From contig PLKM01000015.1 in assembly GCA_003141095.1 (NCBI GenBank), forward strand, positions 22,931-86,930: a DNA stretch of 64,000 nt. The letters run 5' to 3'. Made by a program: the position numbers and the translations under genes. Below, in pieces: positions 1 through 7,385 of the stretch. The notes beneath the pieces are model-generated. The model was not told the origin of the DNA. It searched no databases and saw only the letters and a program-made list of their open reading frames with translations. Numbering within the stretch: the stretch's first letter is position 1; each line of letters opens with the position of its first letter. Source of the stretch: Acidimicrobiaceae bacterium. GTDB taxonomy: Bacteria; Actinomycetota; Acidimicrobiia; Acidimicrobiales; RAAP-2.

Positions 1-1
1 C

Positions 2-502
2 GCCCTTTCGATTCAGGCCGGCACCTCCAATCTCCCGGCCATTGTTTCGAGCACCCTCGCCCACCCCAACTGGGTCTCGGGGCCGTCGCGGCTTTTGGCG
101 CTCGTAGCCCTGGTGATCGTGATCATCGCCGAAACCGGCAGGCTGCCGGTCGATAATCCCGCAACCCACCTCGAACTCACCATGATTCACGAGGCCATGA
201 TCCTGGAATACGCGGGGCCGGAGTTGGCGCTCGTGACCCTCGGTGGCGCGATGCGTCTCGGACTGCTCTTCTCGCTCGTCGCCAACCTCTTCTTCCCGTG
301 GGGCATTGGTTCGAATGGATCACTCGTTGGCCTTCTCGTGGGCGTGCTCGCGCTCGCGCTCAAGACGTCGGTGATCGCAGTGGGCGTGTCGCTCATCGAG
401 ATCCACAGCGCCAAACTTCGTCTCTTTCGTCTACCCGAGCTGCTCGCCGGTGCCTTTGTGATGTCGGTGCTCGCAGTGATCACGGGACTGGTGACGCGAT
501 GA
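2..502 (+). CDS. hyfC: HyfC/HycD-like membrane subunit of a group-4 hydrogenase-related complex (5' end missing)
   Basis: The frame is open from base 2, so the gene begins upstream of the window; a TTG at 95 is internal and not the start. The visible 166 residues are a polytopic membrane protein of the NuoH/HycD family, which anchors the hydrogenase or complex I module and lines the proton/quinone path. The signature is the acidic loop ETGRLPVDNPATHLE followed by TMIHEAMILEY, near-diagnostic for the HycD/HyfC branch, then three or four hydrophobic helices. The stop overlaps the next start (ATGA at 499-502), which shows translational coupling with the hyfE-like gene. The symbol is by family; the complex is probably not a true formate hydrogenlyase because of the downstream large subunit. 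Confidence 0.9.
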   Translation, partial: ALSIQAGTSNLPAIVSSTLAHPNWVSGPSRLLALVALVIVIIAETGRLPVDNPATHLELTMIHEAMILEYAGPELALVTLGGAMRLGLLFSLVANLFFPWGIGSNGSLVGLLVGVLALALKTSVIAVGVSLIEIHSAKLRLFRLPELLAGAFVMSVLAVITGLVTR

Positions 503-1158
503 ACGCCGCCACCTACACCGGCGCGCTGGAGCTGGCGGCGGGAGCCGTGCTCGTCTCTGCCGTGATGACCCTGTGGCGGCGTCAGGTGCGCACCATCGTC
601 ACCATGCTCAGCCTCCAGGGCATTTCATTGGCGGCCGTCGCGTTGATTCTCGCGGCGCACGAACACGACGGCGCGCTCGCCCTCACCGGTCTCCTGGTTC
701 TCATCGTGAAGGGTGTCATCGTACCCGGTCTGTTGCGCCGGATCGCCCGTCTTGATCCGCGTTCGCGTGAAACGACGCCCCTCGTGAACGTGCCGGCTTC
801 CCTGGTCTTTGCCGCGGTGCTCATTGTCTTGTCCTACGTCGTGAGCGCCCGGGTGACGTCGGTGGCGCCGTCGGTGGCGACTCGCATGGTGCCCATCGGT
901 GTCGCGACCGTACTCGTCGGGTACTTCATGCTCGTGACGCGACGTCGGGCCGTCTCCAAGGTTGTCGGTCTCATCCTCGTCGACAACGGCATCGCGCTCG
1001 TCACCTTCCTTCTGACGTCCGGCGTGCCCCTGATTGTCGAACTGGGATCATCCCTCGACGTCTTGTTGGTCGTGGTGGTCTTGCAGTTCCTCGTCATCAA
1101 CATGGGCGAGCAGCTTCGACGCTCCGAACTCGATCAGATGAAGGAGCTCCACGACTGA
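499..1158 (+). CDS. hyfE: HyfE-like membrane subunit
   Basis: This 219-residue integral membrane protein has about seven hydrophobic segments, the length and profile of HyfE (about 216 residues in E. coli), a NuoK-like subunit found only in some group-4 complexes. Hyf-type HyfE is present, whereas Hyc complexes lack it. The ATG at 499 overlaps the hyfC stop; a longer in-frame opening from 298 lies wholly inside hyfC and was rejected. The stop overlaps the next ATG (TGATG at 1156-1160). The order hyfC-hyfE-hyfF-hyfG is the same as in the hycD-hycP-hycQ-hycE cluster of mycobacteria. Confidence 0.87.
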   Translation: MNAATYTGALELAAGAVLVSAVMTLWRRQVRTIVTMLSLQGISLAAVALILAAHEHDGALALTGLLVLIVKGVIVPGLLRRIARLDPRSRETTPLVNVPASLVFAAVLIVLSYVVSARVTSVAPSVATRMVPIGVATVLVGYFMLVTRRRAVSKVVGLILVDNGIALVTFLLTSGVPLIVELGSSLDVLLVVVVLQFLVINMGEQLRRSELDQMKELHD

Positions 1159-2624
1159 TGCTCTGCGAAATCACCCTCGTCGTCCCGCTGCTGGTGGGTA
1201 TGCTCGCCGCCGCGTGCCCGTGGCATCGCTGGATTGGTTGGACCATGGCGGGATCCTCCGCGACCGTACTGGCCCTCGGCGTGGCCCTGTGCCTGCGAAC
1301 AGCGTCCAAGGCGCCGATCACGGCGCTGCACGGATTCCTTCGCGCCGACTCCCTCAGCTCCTTCATGGTCGTCGTCATCGGCGTGGTGTCGCTGCTCGCC
1401 ACGCTCCAAACGCCGCGCACCATGCGCCAGGAGATGGAGGCGGGCATCACCACGCGTCGCTACGCCGGCCACTACGCCACGTTGATGCAAGCCTTCATCA
1501 CCTGCATGCTGCTCGCCGTGCTGGCGGCGAACCTCGGCGTGCTGTGGGTCTCCATCGAGGCCACGACGATCGCCACGACGTTCCTCGTCAGCCACCGGCG
1601 CACCGATAGGTCGCTCGAGGCCTCCTGGAAGTACCTGATGCTGTGCTCGGTCGGCATCGCCCTCGCCTTCTTCGGCACCGTGCTCGTCTACTTCGCCGAG
1701 CTGCACGTCGGCGGAGGGCATCTCCAGAGCGCGTCACTCGACTGGACGTCGGTGATGGCCAGTGCCCATCACCTCAATCCCGACGTGATGCGTCTCGCGC
1801 TCGCCTTGCTGATCCTGGGCTACGGCACCAAGGTGGGGCTGGTGCCGATGCATAGCTGGCTTCCCGACGCGCACAGCCAAGCCCCCGCGCCCGTGTCGGC
1901 ATTGATGTCGGGCGTGCTGCTGTCGGTCGCCTTCTACGCCCTCTTGCGCTTCAAGGCGATTGCCGACGCCGCGTTGGGTCCAGCCTTTCCACGCGAGCTC
2001 TTCATCGTCGTCGGCCTCGCCTCACTGGTACTCGCCGCGACGATGCTAATCGCCCAGCGCGACTACAAGCGCATGCTGGCCTATTCGAGCATTGAGCACA
2101 TGGGACTGCTCGCGCTGGGCGCCGCCGCCGGAAGTCCCCTCGCCATCGCCGCGGTCCTTCTGCACATTCTCGGTCACGGTGTCACCAAGTCGGTGCTGTT
2201 CCTCTCGTCGGGCGAGATCCACCACGCCGCCGGAACCACCGAGATCGCGAAGGTCTCCGGACTCTTGTCACGACAGCCGGTGCTCGGCGGCGTCTTCGGC
2301 TTCGGCCTGCTCGCGCTCTTGGGATTCCCCCCCTTCAGCCTCTTCGTCAGCGAGTTCACCATGGCCCGGGCCGAGGTGGACTCCGGGCTCTGGTGGGTCG
2401 TCGCCCTGTCGCTCGTCTGTCTCGCGGTGATCTTCGGGGCCATAGCCATGCATGGTCGACAGATGCTCCTGGGCGACGCGGTGACGACCAACGGACCCAC
2501 CGCGACCGTTCGATCGGTCGCGCTTCCGCTCATCACGGGTCTCGTGTTCTGTGCGGTAATCGGCATCTCGGCGTGGCCCCTCCAGTCACTGCTGCACGAC
2601 GCGGCTCGCGTGGTGGTGCGATGA
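1158..2624 (+). CDS. hyfF: HyfF-like antiporter-type subunit (NuoL/M/N family)
   Basis: This 488-residue polytopic protein belongs to the proton-antiporter family PF00361. It keeps the central antiporter segment: the GTKVGLVPMHSWLPDAH stretch, then the SQAPAPVSALMSG loop. It also has a lysine-bearing helix further on (QRDYKRMLAYSSIEHMG) and a His in the ILGHGVTKSVLF helix. These are the residues that carry protons in Mrp/complex I antiporter subunits. HyfF in E. coli is about 526 residues, so this is a full-length member. The gene starts inside the hyfE stop and its TGA overlaps the ATG of the next gene (ATGA, 2621-2624). A second antiporter subunit (HyfB-like) is expected upstream of the window. 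Confidence 0.9.
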   Translation: MLCEITLVVPLLVGMLAAACPWHRWIGWTMAGSSATVLALGVALCLRTASKAPITALHGFLRADSLSSFMVVVIGVVSLLATLQTPRTMRQEMEAGITTRRYAGHYATLMQAFITCMLLAVLAANLGVLWVSIEATTIATTFLVSHRRTDRSLEASWKYLMLCSVGIALAFFGTVLVYFAELHVGGGHLQSASLDWTSVMASAHHLNPDVMRLALALLILGYGTKVGLVPMHSWLPDAHSQAPAPVSALMSGVLLSVAFYALLRFKAIADAALGPAFPRELFIVVGLASLVLAATMLIAQRDYKRMLAYSSIEHMGLLALGAAAGSPLAIAAVLLHILGHGVTKSVLFLSSGEIHHAAGTTEIAKVSGLLSRQPVLGGVFGFGLLALLGFPPFSLFVSEFTMARAEVDSGLWWVVALSLVCLAVIFGAIAMHGRQMLLGDAVTTNGPTATVRSVALPLITGLVFCAVIGISAWPLQSLLHDAARVVVR

Positions 2625-4102
2625 CGGGCATCCGGTCCATCGATGAGATCGGGGTCGATGAACTTCACGGGCGCTCGACGACGCTTCTCGACGCCGGTCA
2701 CCGTTTGGCGACGGTCGTGGCGCACGACGACGGCGATTTCCTACGCGTCGTGTACGTCTTCACCATGGGACCGCCGGACGTGCGACACGAACTCGTGGTC
2801 CGACTCAACGCCACGAGCCCGGTGGTGCCGTCGCTGAGCGATCTCTCCTTCGTCGCGAGCCGGTTCGAGCGAGAGCTCCACGACACCTTCGGCATCGTCC
2901 CTGCCGGCCACCCGTTCGTGCGCCCGCTCGTGCGCCACCAGCACTGGCCCGAGCGCTGGTATCCCCTTCGCCGCGACGCCGGTCCCATGCCGGCGATGCG
3001 CGACGACAGCGCTCCCTATCCGTTCATTGAGGTCCAGGGCGCCGGCGTGTACGAAATTCCGGTCGGCCCGGTGCACGCCGGGCTCATCGAGCCGGGGCAC
3101 TTCCGCTTCTCCGTGGTGGGCGAGACCATATTGAAAATGACCGCCCGGCTGTGGTACGTGCACCGGGGCATCGAGCGGATGCTCCAAGGCGCCGACGTCG
3201 CGAGCGGACTTCAGATCGCCGAGCGGATCTCGGGTGACACCGCCGTCGGCCACTCGCTGGCCTACTGCATGGCCGTGGAGGAAGCCCGCGGGCTCGTCGT
3301 GTCCGACGATGCGTTGGTGCTACGCGCAGTGCTGTTGGAGATGGAACGGCTGTACAACCACGTGGCCGATGTTGGCGCGCTGTGCAATGACGTCAGCTTC
3401 GGCGTCGCCGACGCCCGCGCGTCGGTCATTCGCGAGCAGTTGCTGCGCCTCAACGAATCCGTGACGGGTCATCGGTTCTTGCGCGGTGCGATCAGCGTGG
3501 GTGCGACCAGCGTGAAGAGGCTCCCCAGTCGATCGGAACTTCTCGACGTCGCCGAGCAGTTCGAGGCACTGGTGCGACTCGCAACCTCCAACAGCGTGGT
3601 CGTGGACCGCTTCGAGGGAACGGCCGTGCTTTCGGCGAAAGACGCCCTCGCGATCGGCACGCTCGGTGTCGTGGCCCGGGCATCGGGGCTCGCGATCGAC
3701 GCGCGCGCGCAGCACCCTTTTCTGGCGTCACCCTCCCCCTTCGAGCCGGTGATTCATCAGGCGGGTGACGTGATGGCCCGATTCGACCAACGCGTCGGTG
3801 AAGTTCGCGCCTCGCTGCAGCTCGTCGAACATTTCTGCACGATGGCGACGCCGCTGGCTGGCAGCAGTGAGGTGGTGACGCCCGCCCTAGGCTCGGGGCT
3901 CGGCTTGGTCGAGGGATGGCGCGGCACCATTGTCCATCGCGTGGAACTTGACCGCGACGGAATGATTTCGCGTGGTCGAGTCGTCGATCCGTCCTTTCAT
4001 AACTGGCCCGCCCTTTCCATTGCATTGGCCGACACGATCGTGCCGGATTTCCCGCTGGCCAACAAGAGCTTCAACCTTTCGTACGCCGGCAACGACCTGT
4101 GA
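2621..4102 (+). CDS. Hydrogenase-like large subunit (HycE/HyfG family) lacking all Ni-Fe ligand cysteines
   Basis: This 493-residue protein fuses a NuoC-like domain (about residues 20-120, with the ELHDTFGI motif) to a NuoD/[NiFe]-hydrogenase large-subunit domain (about 140-493, with GPVHAGLIEPGHFRF). In catalytic relatives the N-terminal motif reads R-[IV]-C-G-x-C and the C-terminal one D-P-C-x-x-C. Here the aligned positions are R202-I-S204-G-D-T207 and N485-L-S487-Y-A-G490, so all four Ni-Fe thiolates are gone while the surrounding sequence is intact. This is the hallmark of Ehr-type (energy-converting hydrogenase-related) complexes, which should not make or use H2. The electron donor and acceptor are unknown; a small FeS subunit is not seen downstream and should lie upstream. 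The ATG at 2621 overlaps the hyfF stop; longer N-termini lie inside hyfF and were rejected. Confidence 0.9.
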   Translation: MTGIRSIDEIGVDELHGRSTTLLDAGHRLATVVAHDDGDFLRVVYVFTMGPPDVRHELVVRLNATSPVVPSLSDLSFVASRFERELHDTFGIVPAGHPFVRPLVRHQHWPERWYPLRRDAGPMPAMRDDSAPYPFIEVQGAGVYEIPVGPVHAGLIEPGHFRFSVVGETILKMTARLWYVHRGIERMLQGADVASGLQIAERISGDTAVGHSLAYCMAVEEARGLVVSDDALVLRAVLLEMERLYNHVADVGALCNDVSFGVADARASVIREQLLRLNESVTGHRFLRGAISVGATSVKRLPSRSELLDVAEQFEALVRLATSNSVVVDRFEGTAVLSAKDALAIGTLGVVARASGLAIDARAQHPFLASPSPFEPVIHQAGDVMARFDQRVGEVRASLQLVEHFCTMATPLAGSSEVVTPALGSGLGLVEGWRGTIVHRVELDRDGMISRGRVVDPSFHNWPALSIALADTIVPDFPLANKSFNLSYAGNDL

Positions 4103-4345
4103 TCCACGGTTCGGTTCTTCCGGAGTGCACCCGGTAGCGATACTAGAAACAAGCCAACTCGTTCTTGAGTTCCCGCCAGGTCTGGCCAAGGGTGCCACGG
4201 AGAAGGCCCCTCGACACGCGGTTGCCCGCCGGCTCAGTGCCCCGAGAGAGCCGACGCTCGCGTGACGGATCCTCGCTGATCACTGATCGAGGATCAAGCC
4301 AGGACCTCAAACACAAGGGGCGGTGTTCTTGGATAGTCTGGCCTC

Positions 4346-4777
4346 GTGAAGCGCCTTGTGGCCGCTGCCGTGATAACTGTTGCCTACGCGTGGTGGGCCA
4401 CCAGTGTCGCCCCCTTCACCGCGATTTGCTACGTGCTGATCGCCGTCCCGTCAGTCCTCGCGGTGGTGCTCTACGCCGCTGTGGGTGCCTTTTCACGTGA
4501 CCGGACGGACATCGCGCGCTACTACCAGGCAAGGGCCGGCGACTCGTCGTTCTCGAGCATCACCCCGTGGTTGCTCGTGCTTTGCTGTGTCCTGGCTCTC
4601 GAGAGCGTCGGACTCGCTCTCGGCGGTCGGTCACCGGGCGTCCCCACGCTCAGCACGGCGGTCGATCATCTTCTCGTGGAGCACTGGGAACGCGGCATTC
4701 TCTTCGTGCTGTGGGTATGGGTGGGGGCCAGTCCGCTCTGGCGCCTCTGGCGACAACGACAGAAGAATCAACGCTGA
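4346..4777 (+). CDS. Four-helix membrane protein of unknown function
   Basis: I do not recognise a named family. The 143-residue product has about four hydrophobic segments (residues 5-22, 25-47, 70-92 and 113-132), a short charged loop after the second (RDRTDIARYYQ) and a basic C-terminal tail (WRLWRQRQKNQR). The start is GTG at 4346. It is followed after a single base by a second small membrane gene at 4779, so the two are almost certainly cotranscribed and may act together. A gap of 243 bases separates it from the hydrogenase-like operon, so linkage to that complex is only possible, not shown. Confidence 0.7.
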   Translation: MKRLVAAAVITVAYAWWATSVAPFTAICYVLIAVPSVLAVVLYAAVGAFSRDRTDIARYYQARAGDSSFSSITPWLLVLCCVLALESVGLALGGRSPGVPTLSTAVDHLLVEHWERGILFVLWVWVGASPLWRLWRQRQKNQR

Positions 4778-4778
4778 T

Positions 4779-4988
4779 ATGTACGCGACGATCGGCTGGC
4801 TCGTACTCTTAGGGGCCAGCATCCTTATCGAGGCATACGGACGATTCCGGTCGGCGAGGACCTCGAGTCTGGCCCGATTGGGAGCGCTGCTCGCGACACG
4901 GATTCCGGGTCGAGTCGTCCTGCTGCTGATCTGGGTATTTGTCGGCGTGCATCTCTTCGCGCGCTACACCCTTTCCCATCACTCGTAG
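4779..4988 (+). CDS. Small DUF6186-like membrane protein
   Basis: This is a 69-residue protein with two hydrophobic helices (about residues 4-20 and 44-62) joined by a basic, Arg-rich loop (FRSARTSSLARLG...ATRIPGR). The layout and the closing WVFVGVHLFAR segment resemble the short actinobacterial family DUF6186; I recall that family from memory and could not search. It begins with ATG at 4779, one base after the TGA of the preceding membrane protein, so the pair forms a two-gene unit. Function is unknown. Confidence 0.65.
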   Translation: MYATIGWLVLLGASILIEAYGRFRSARTSSLARLGALLATRIPGRVVLLLIWVFVGVHLFARYTLSHHS

Positions 4989-5136
4989 CGGGCTCGCAAA
5001 ATCGGGCAAACCCGCGGGGTTTCGCACGCGACCTCGTCAAAAGGCGCCGCGCGAGCCAACGTGAGAGATCCCACGAGACGAGCTTGCGTCCAGGGCAGCC
5101 GGGCCGAGCGCTCGAAGAGACGACCCCGGCGAGGGC

Positions 5137-7038
5137 TTACCCGTTGATGAAAGGCCAACTGGCAAGGCGGCGCAGAAGGTTCATCTTCTTCAGCTGGTGG
5201 CTGCTCATTCGACTGATGATGTCGTCCAACGCCGCCACCGCCTCGGCAATATAGGGTCCCTTGTTCAACATGACGCACTCAGCGCGGCCCGCCATCGCCG
5301 CGTCCGAAATCTCCGCGCGCGAGGGCTGACCGGTTCTCGCCATCTGGTCGAGGACCTGCGTCGCCCAGATCACCGGGACATGGGCAGCGTCGCACAGCCA
5401 CAGCATCTCCTCTTGCACCTCGGCGAGTCGTTCAAAGCCGCACTCGATAGCCAGATCACCGCGCGCCACCATGACCCCAACGCAGTTCGAGGCCATCGCC
5501 GCGAGCAGCATCTCCGGCAAGGCGGTGAAGCCCCGCACCGTCTCGATCTTGAGCACGATGCCGATGTCGCCACCCCCCAGCTCTTCGAGATGGTGGCGCA
5601 GGGACGAGACGTCGGACGAGCTCTGGGCGAACGAAAGTTCTACCAAGTCAGCGTGGTCCACCACGAAGCGCAGGATTCGCTCATCGTCGGGGCCGATTGC
5701 GGGAAGGTGAAGGCCGCTGTCGGGCACGTTGATACCCTTCTCCGCTCGAAGCTTCGAGCCCCCGGGTGCCGCCATGGTGATTCGAATGTCCGCGTCGCTC
5801 GAGCGCGTGGCAACGACAACTCCTCCGATTTTCCCGTCGTCGAAGAACACCCGGTCGCCACTGTTTAGCGCCTCGAACACTTCAGGCATCGTGCACCCAA
5901 TCTTGCGTCGGCCCGGCGGCGGTGGTCCGTTGCTCGTCGAGCTGGCCGTGACCCTGGGTCCGTCCGCCGACACGGGCGTGAGGTCTGTCGTAAGCGTCAA
6001 GACGTCACCCACGTGCAGGACCACTGCCTGCTCCAGCGCCGGCAGCGAGCCAACCGCCGCTTCGCGCTTGTCCGTCGTGATCAGCCTGGTGCCCGTGCCA
6101 AGGTACGTGGTGTCGCTGGTCTCGATCCACGCGCCCGCTTCGACGATCGATGTCACCTCGAGTGTTCGCGGCGAGTCTCTGGTGTCGCTCAAGCGGATCT
6201 GGTCGCCGGTGCGTAACGTCGCGAGCCACTCGGCGGGGACCGGTATCGATGGTGGCTGTCCGCCGCGCGAACCTACGGTCGAACCCAACCTGTCCGCCGC
6301 GACCAACAGAGCTCGCGCCGGCGAGACCGAACGACCCAGGGCGTCGCGTTGCGGGCGCAGTCGAACGACCCTCGGACCCGGTTCGATCGGTCCGGTGCGC
6401 AACTTCGGCCCCGGCAGATCCATAAGGATGGGGCACGCGCGCTGGACCTCTCCCGCAGCCCGTCGGATGTTTTGCGCCATTCGCTCCCACTGTGCCGGCT
6501 CGTCGTGGGCACAGTTGATTCGTGCGCAGTCCATGCCCTTTTCCATGAGTTGCGTGACGAGCGCATAGTCGTCGGCGGCCTCGCTGGGCATGGTGACGAG
6601 GATCCGGGTAGACCGACCGGGACGGAGCGGCCCGAGAAGAGCCAGTGTGTTGGTCTCGAGGATGGATCGTCCTTCTCGAAAGCTCACGGCGGTCTCGGTG
6701 CGCGGCCGATCCCCACTGCCGGCGAGCACGTGCAGGTTGTCAATAACCCGTTCAAGGGTCGCGATGACGTGTTCTTCAGTGCGCCCGAGGGACGACAGAC
6801 CCAACTCCGCCAGCGCGTCTTGAATGTCGCGCAGGTCGTACTGGCGCAACGTGAGGTAGTCGATCAGATTCGCCGCGCTCTGCCGGTGACCCGGACGAAC
6901 GCGCTCGAAGATCGACGCCGACTCCACGTGGCGCTGGCGCATCTCGGCGTGAAGGGACTCCAACGTCCGGGTGAGTTCCGCCAGAGAAGGGCCAGGAGCA
7001 GGATGGTCGGCGCAATTATTGTCGAAAGGCATCTCCAC
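5137..7038 (-). CDS. pyk: Non-canonical pyruvate kinase (long N-terminus, no C-terminal regulatory domain)
   Basis: The 633-residue protein carries the pyruvate kinase barrel but not the standard layout. Residues 1-125 are an extra helical region. The A domain then starts at about 142 with STRILVTMPS and GMDCARINCAHD, matching the usual GMNVARLNFSHG. Further matches are LMDLPGPKLRTG, DDGKIGG, the catalytic KIET (K497, E499), the metal Asp in VARGDLAIE, and ATQVLDQM with SRAEISDAA. The B-domain region is enlarged, and the sequence ends shortly after MLNKGPYI, so the C-terminal allosteric/ATP-side domain of typical 470-residue enzymes is absent. An AGGAG site precedes the ATG. It is divergent from the glucan operon, which fits a role in carbon catabolism; activity and direction are inferred. 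Confidence 0.82.
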   Translation of the reverse strand: MEMPFDNNCADHPAPGPSLAELTRTLESLHAEMRQRHVESASIFERVRPGHRQSAANLIDYLTLRQYDLRDIQDALAELGLSSLGRTEEHVIATLERVIDNLHVLAGSGDRPRTETAVSFREGRSILETNTLALLGPLRPGRSTRILVTMPSEAADDYALVTQLMEKGMDCARINCAHDEPAQWERMAQNIRRAAGEVQRACPILMDLPGPKLRTGPIEPGPRVVRLRPQRDALGRSVSPARALLVAADRLGSTVGSRGGQPPSIPVPAEWLATLRTGDQIRLSDTRDSPRTLEVTSIVEAGAWIETSDTTYLGTGTRLITTDKREAAVGSLPALEQAVVLHVGDVLTLTTDLTPVSADGPRVTASSTSNGPPPPGRRKIGCTMPEVFEALNSGDRVFFDDGKIGGVVVATRSSDADIRITMAAPGGSKLRAEKGINVPDSGLHLPAIGPDDERILRFVVDHADLVELSFAQSSSDVSSLRHHLEELGGGDIGIVLKIETVRGFTALPEMLLAAMASNCVGVMVARGDLAIECGFERLAEVQEEMLWLCDAAHVPVIWATQVLDQMARTGQPSRAEISDAAMAGRAECVMLNKGPYIAEAVAALDDIISRMSSHQLKKMNLLRRLASWPFING

Positions 7039-7385
7039 GCTCCTGGCTCTCTCAGGCCCCCGCTCGTCGATCCCCTTGAGAATCTCTCTCTTGCGACGAC
7101 GAGCGACTATGTAACCTTCGTTGAACTTGCGGCGATGTGCAAGGGCCTAATGTCACTCGCGTCTTCTCGAACGCGAACCCGCTTCGCAATGATGTCGGGG
7201 AGACCCGGCGGATGTTGGACCCGGGGTTCGAGGACGATGTCATCAGCCACGACCCCTTCGCCGCACGCCAACAACCGCTAAGCGAACTCCACCCAAGCGT
7301 GACGCGAGAGCAAGTTAGGTTAGGGATTATGTTTACGGGCGAGCCTCGTTGAATTACACCAGAATGGAAGCAACAGGAGGCATTC
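7039..7385. promoter_or_regulatory. Divergent intergenic region between pyruvate kinase and the glucan operon
   Basis: This 347-base gap must hold the promoters of both divergent units. I see no convincing gene in it. A strong Shine-Dalgarno (AGGAGG, 7375-7380) lies 5 bases before the GTG start of the first phosphorylase, and an AGGAG lies just before the kinase ATG on the other strand. A short repeated GTTAGG element near 7314-7323 is AT-richer than its surroundings, but I cannot assign -10/-35 boxes with confidence. Confidence 0.5.

Noticed and set aside
2393-2620. Upstream extension of the hydrogenase-like large subunit
   Set aside because: It is out of frame within hyfF; the ATG at 2621 overlaps the hyfF stop as the other genes of the operon do.
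499-4102. Functional formate hydrogenlyase or H2-evolving hydrogenase
   Set aside because: All four Ni-Fe ligands of the large subunit are replaced, so the hydrogenase label would be wrong.
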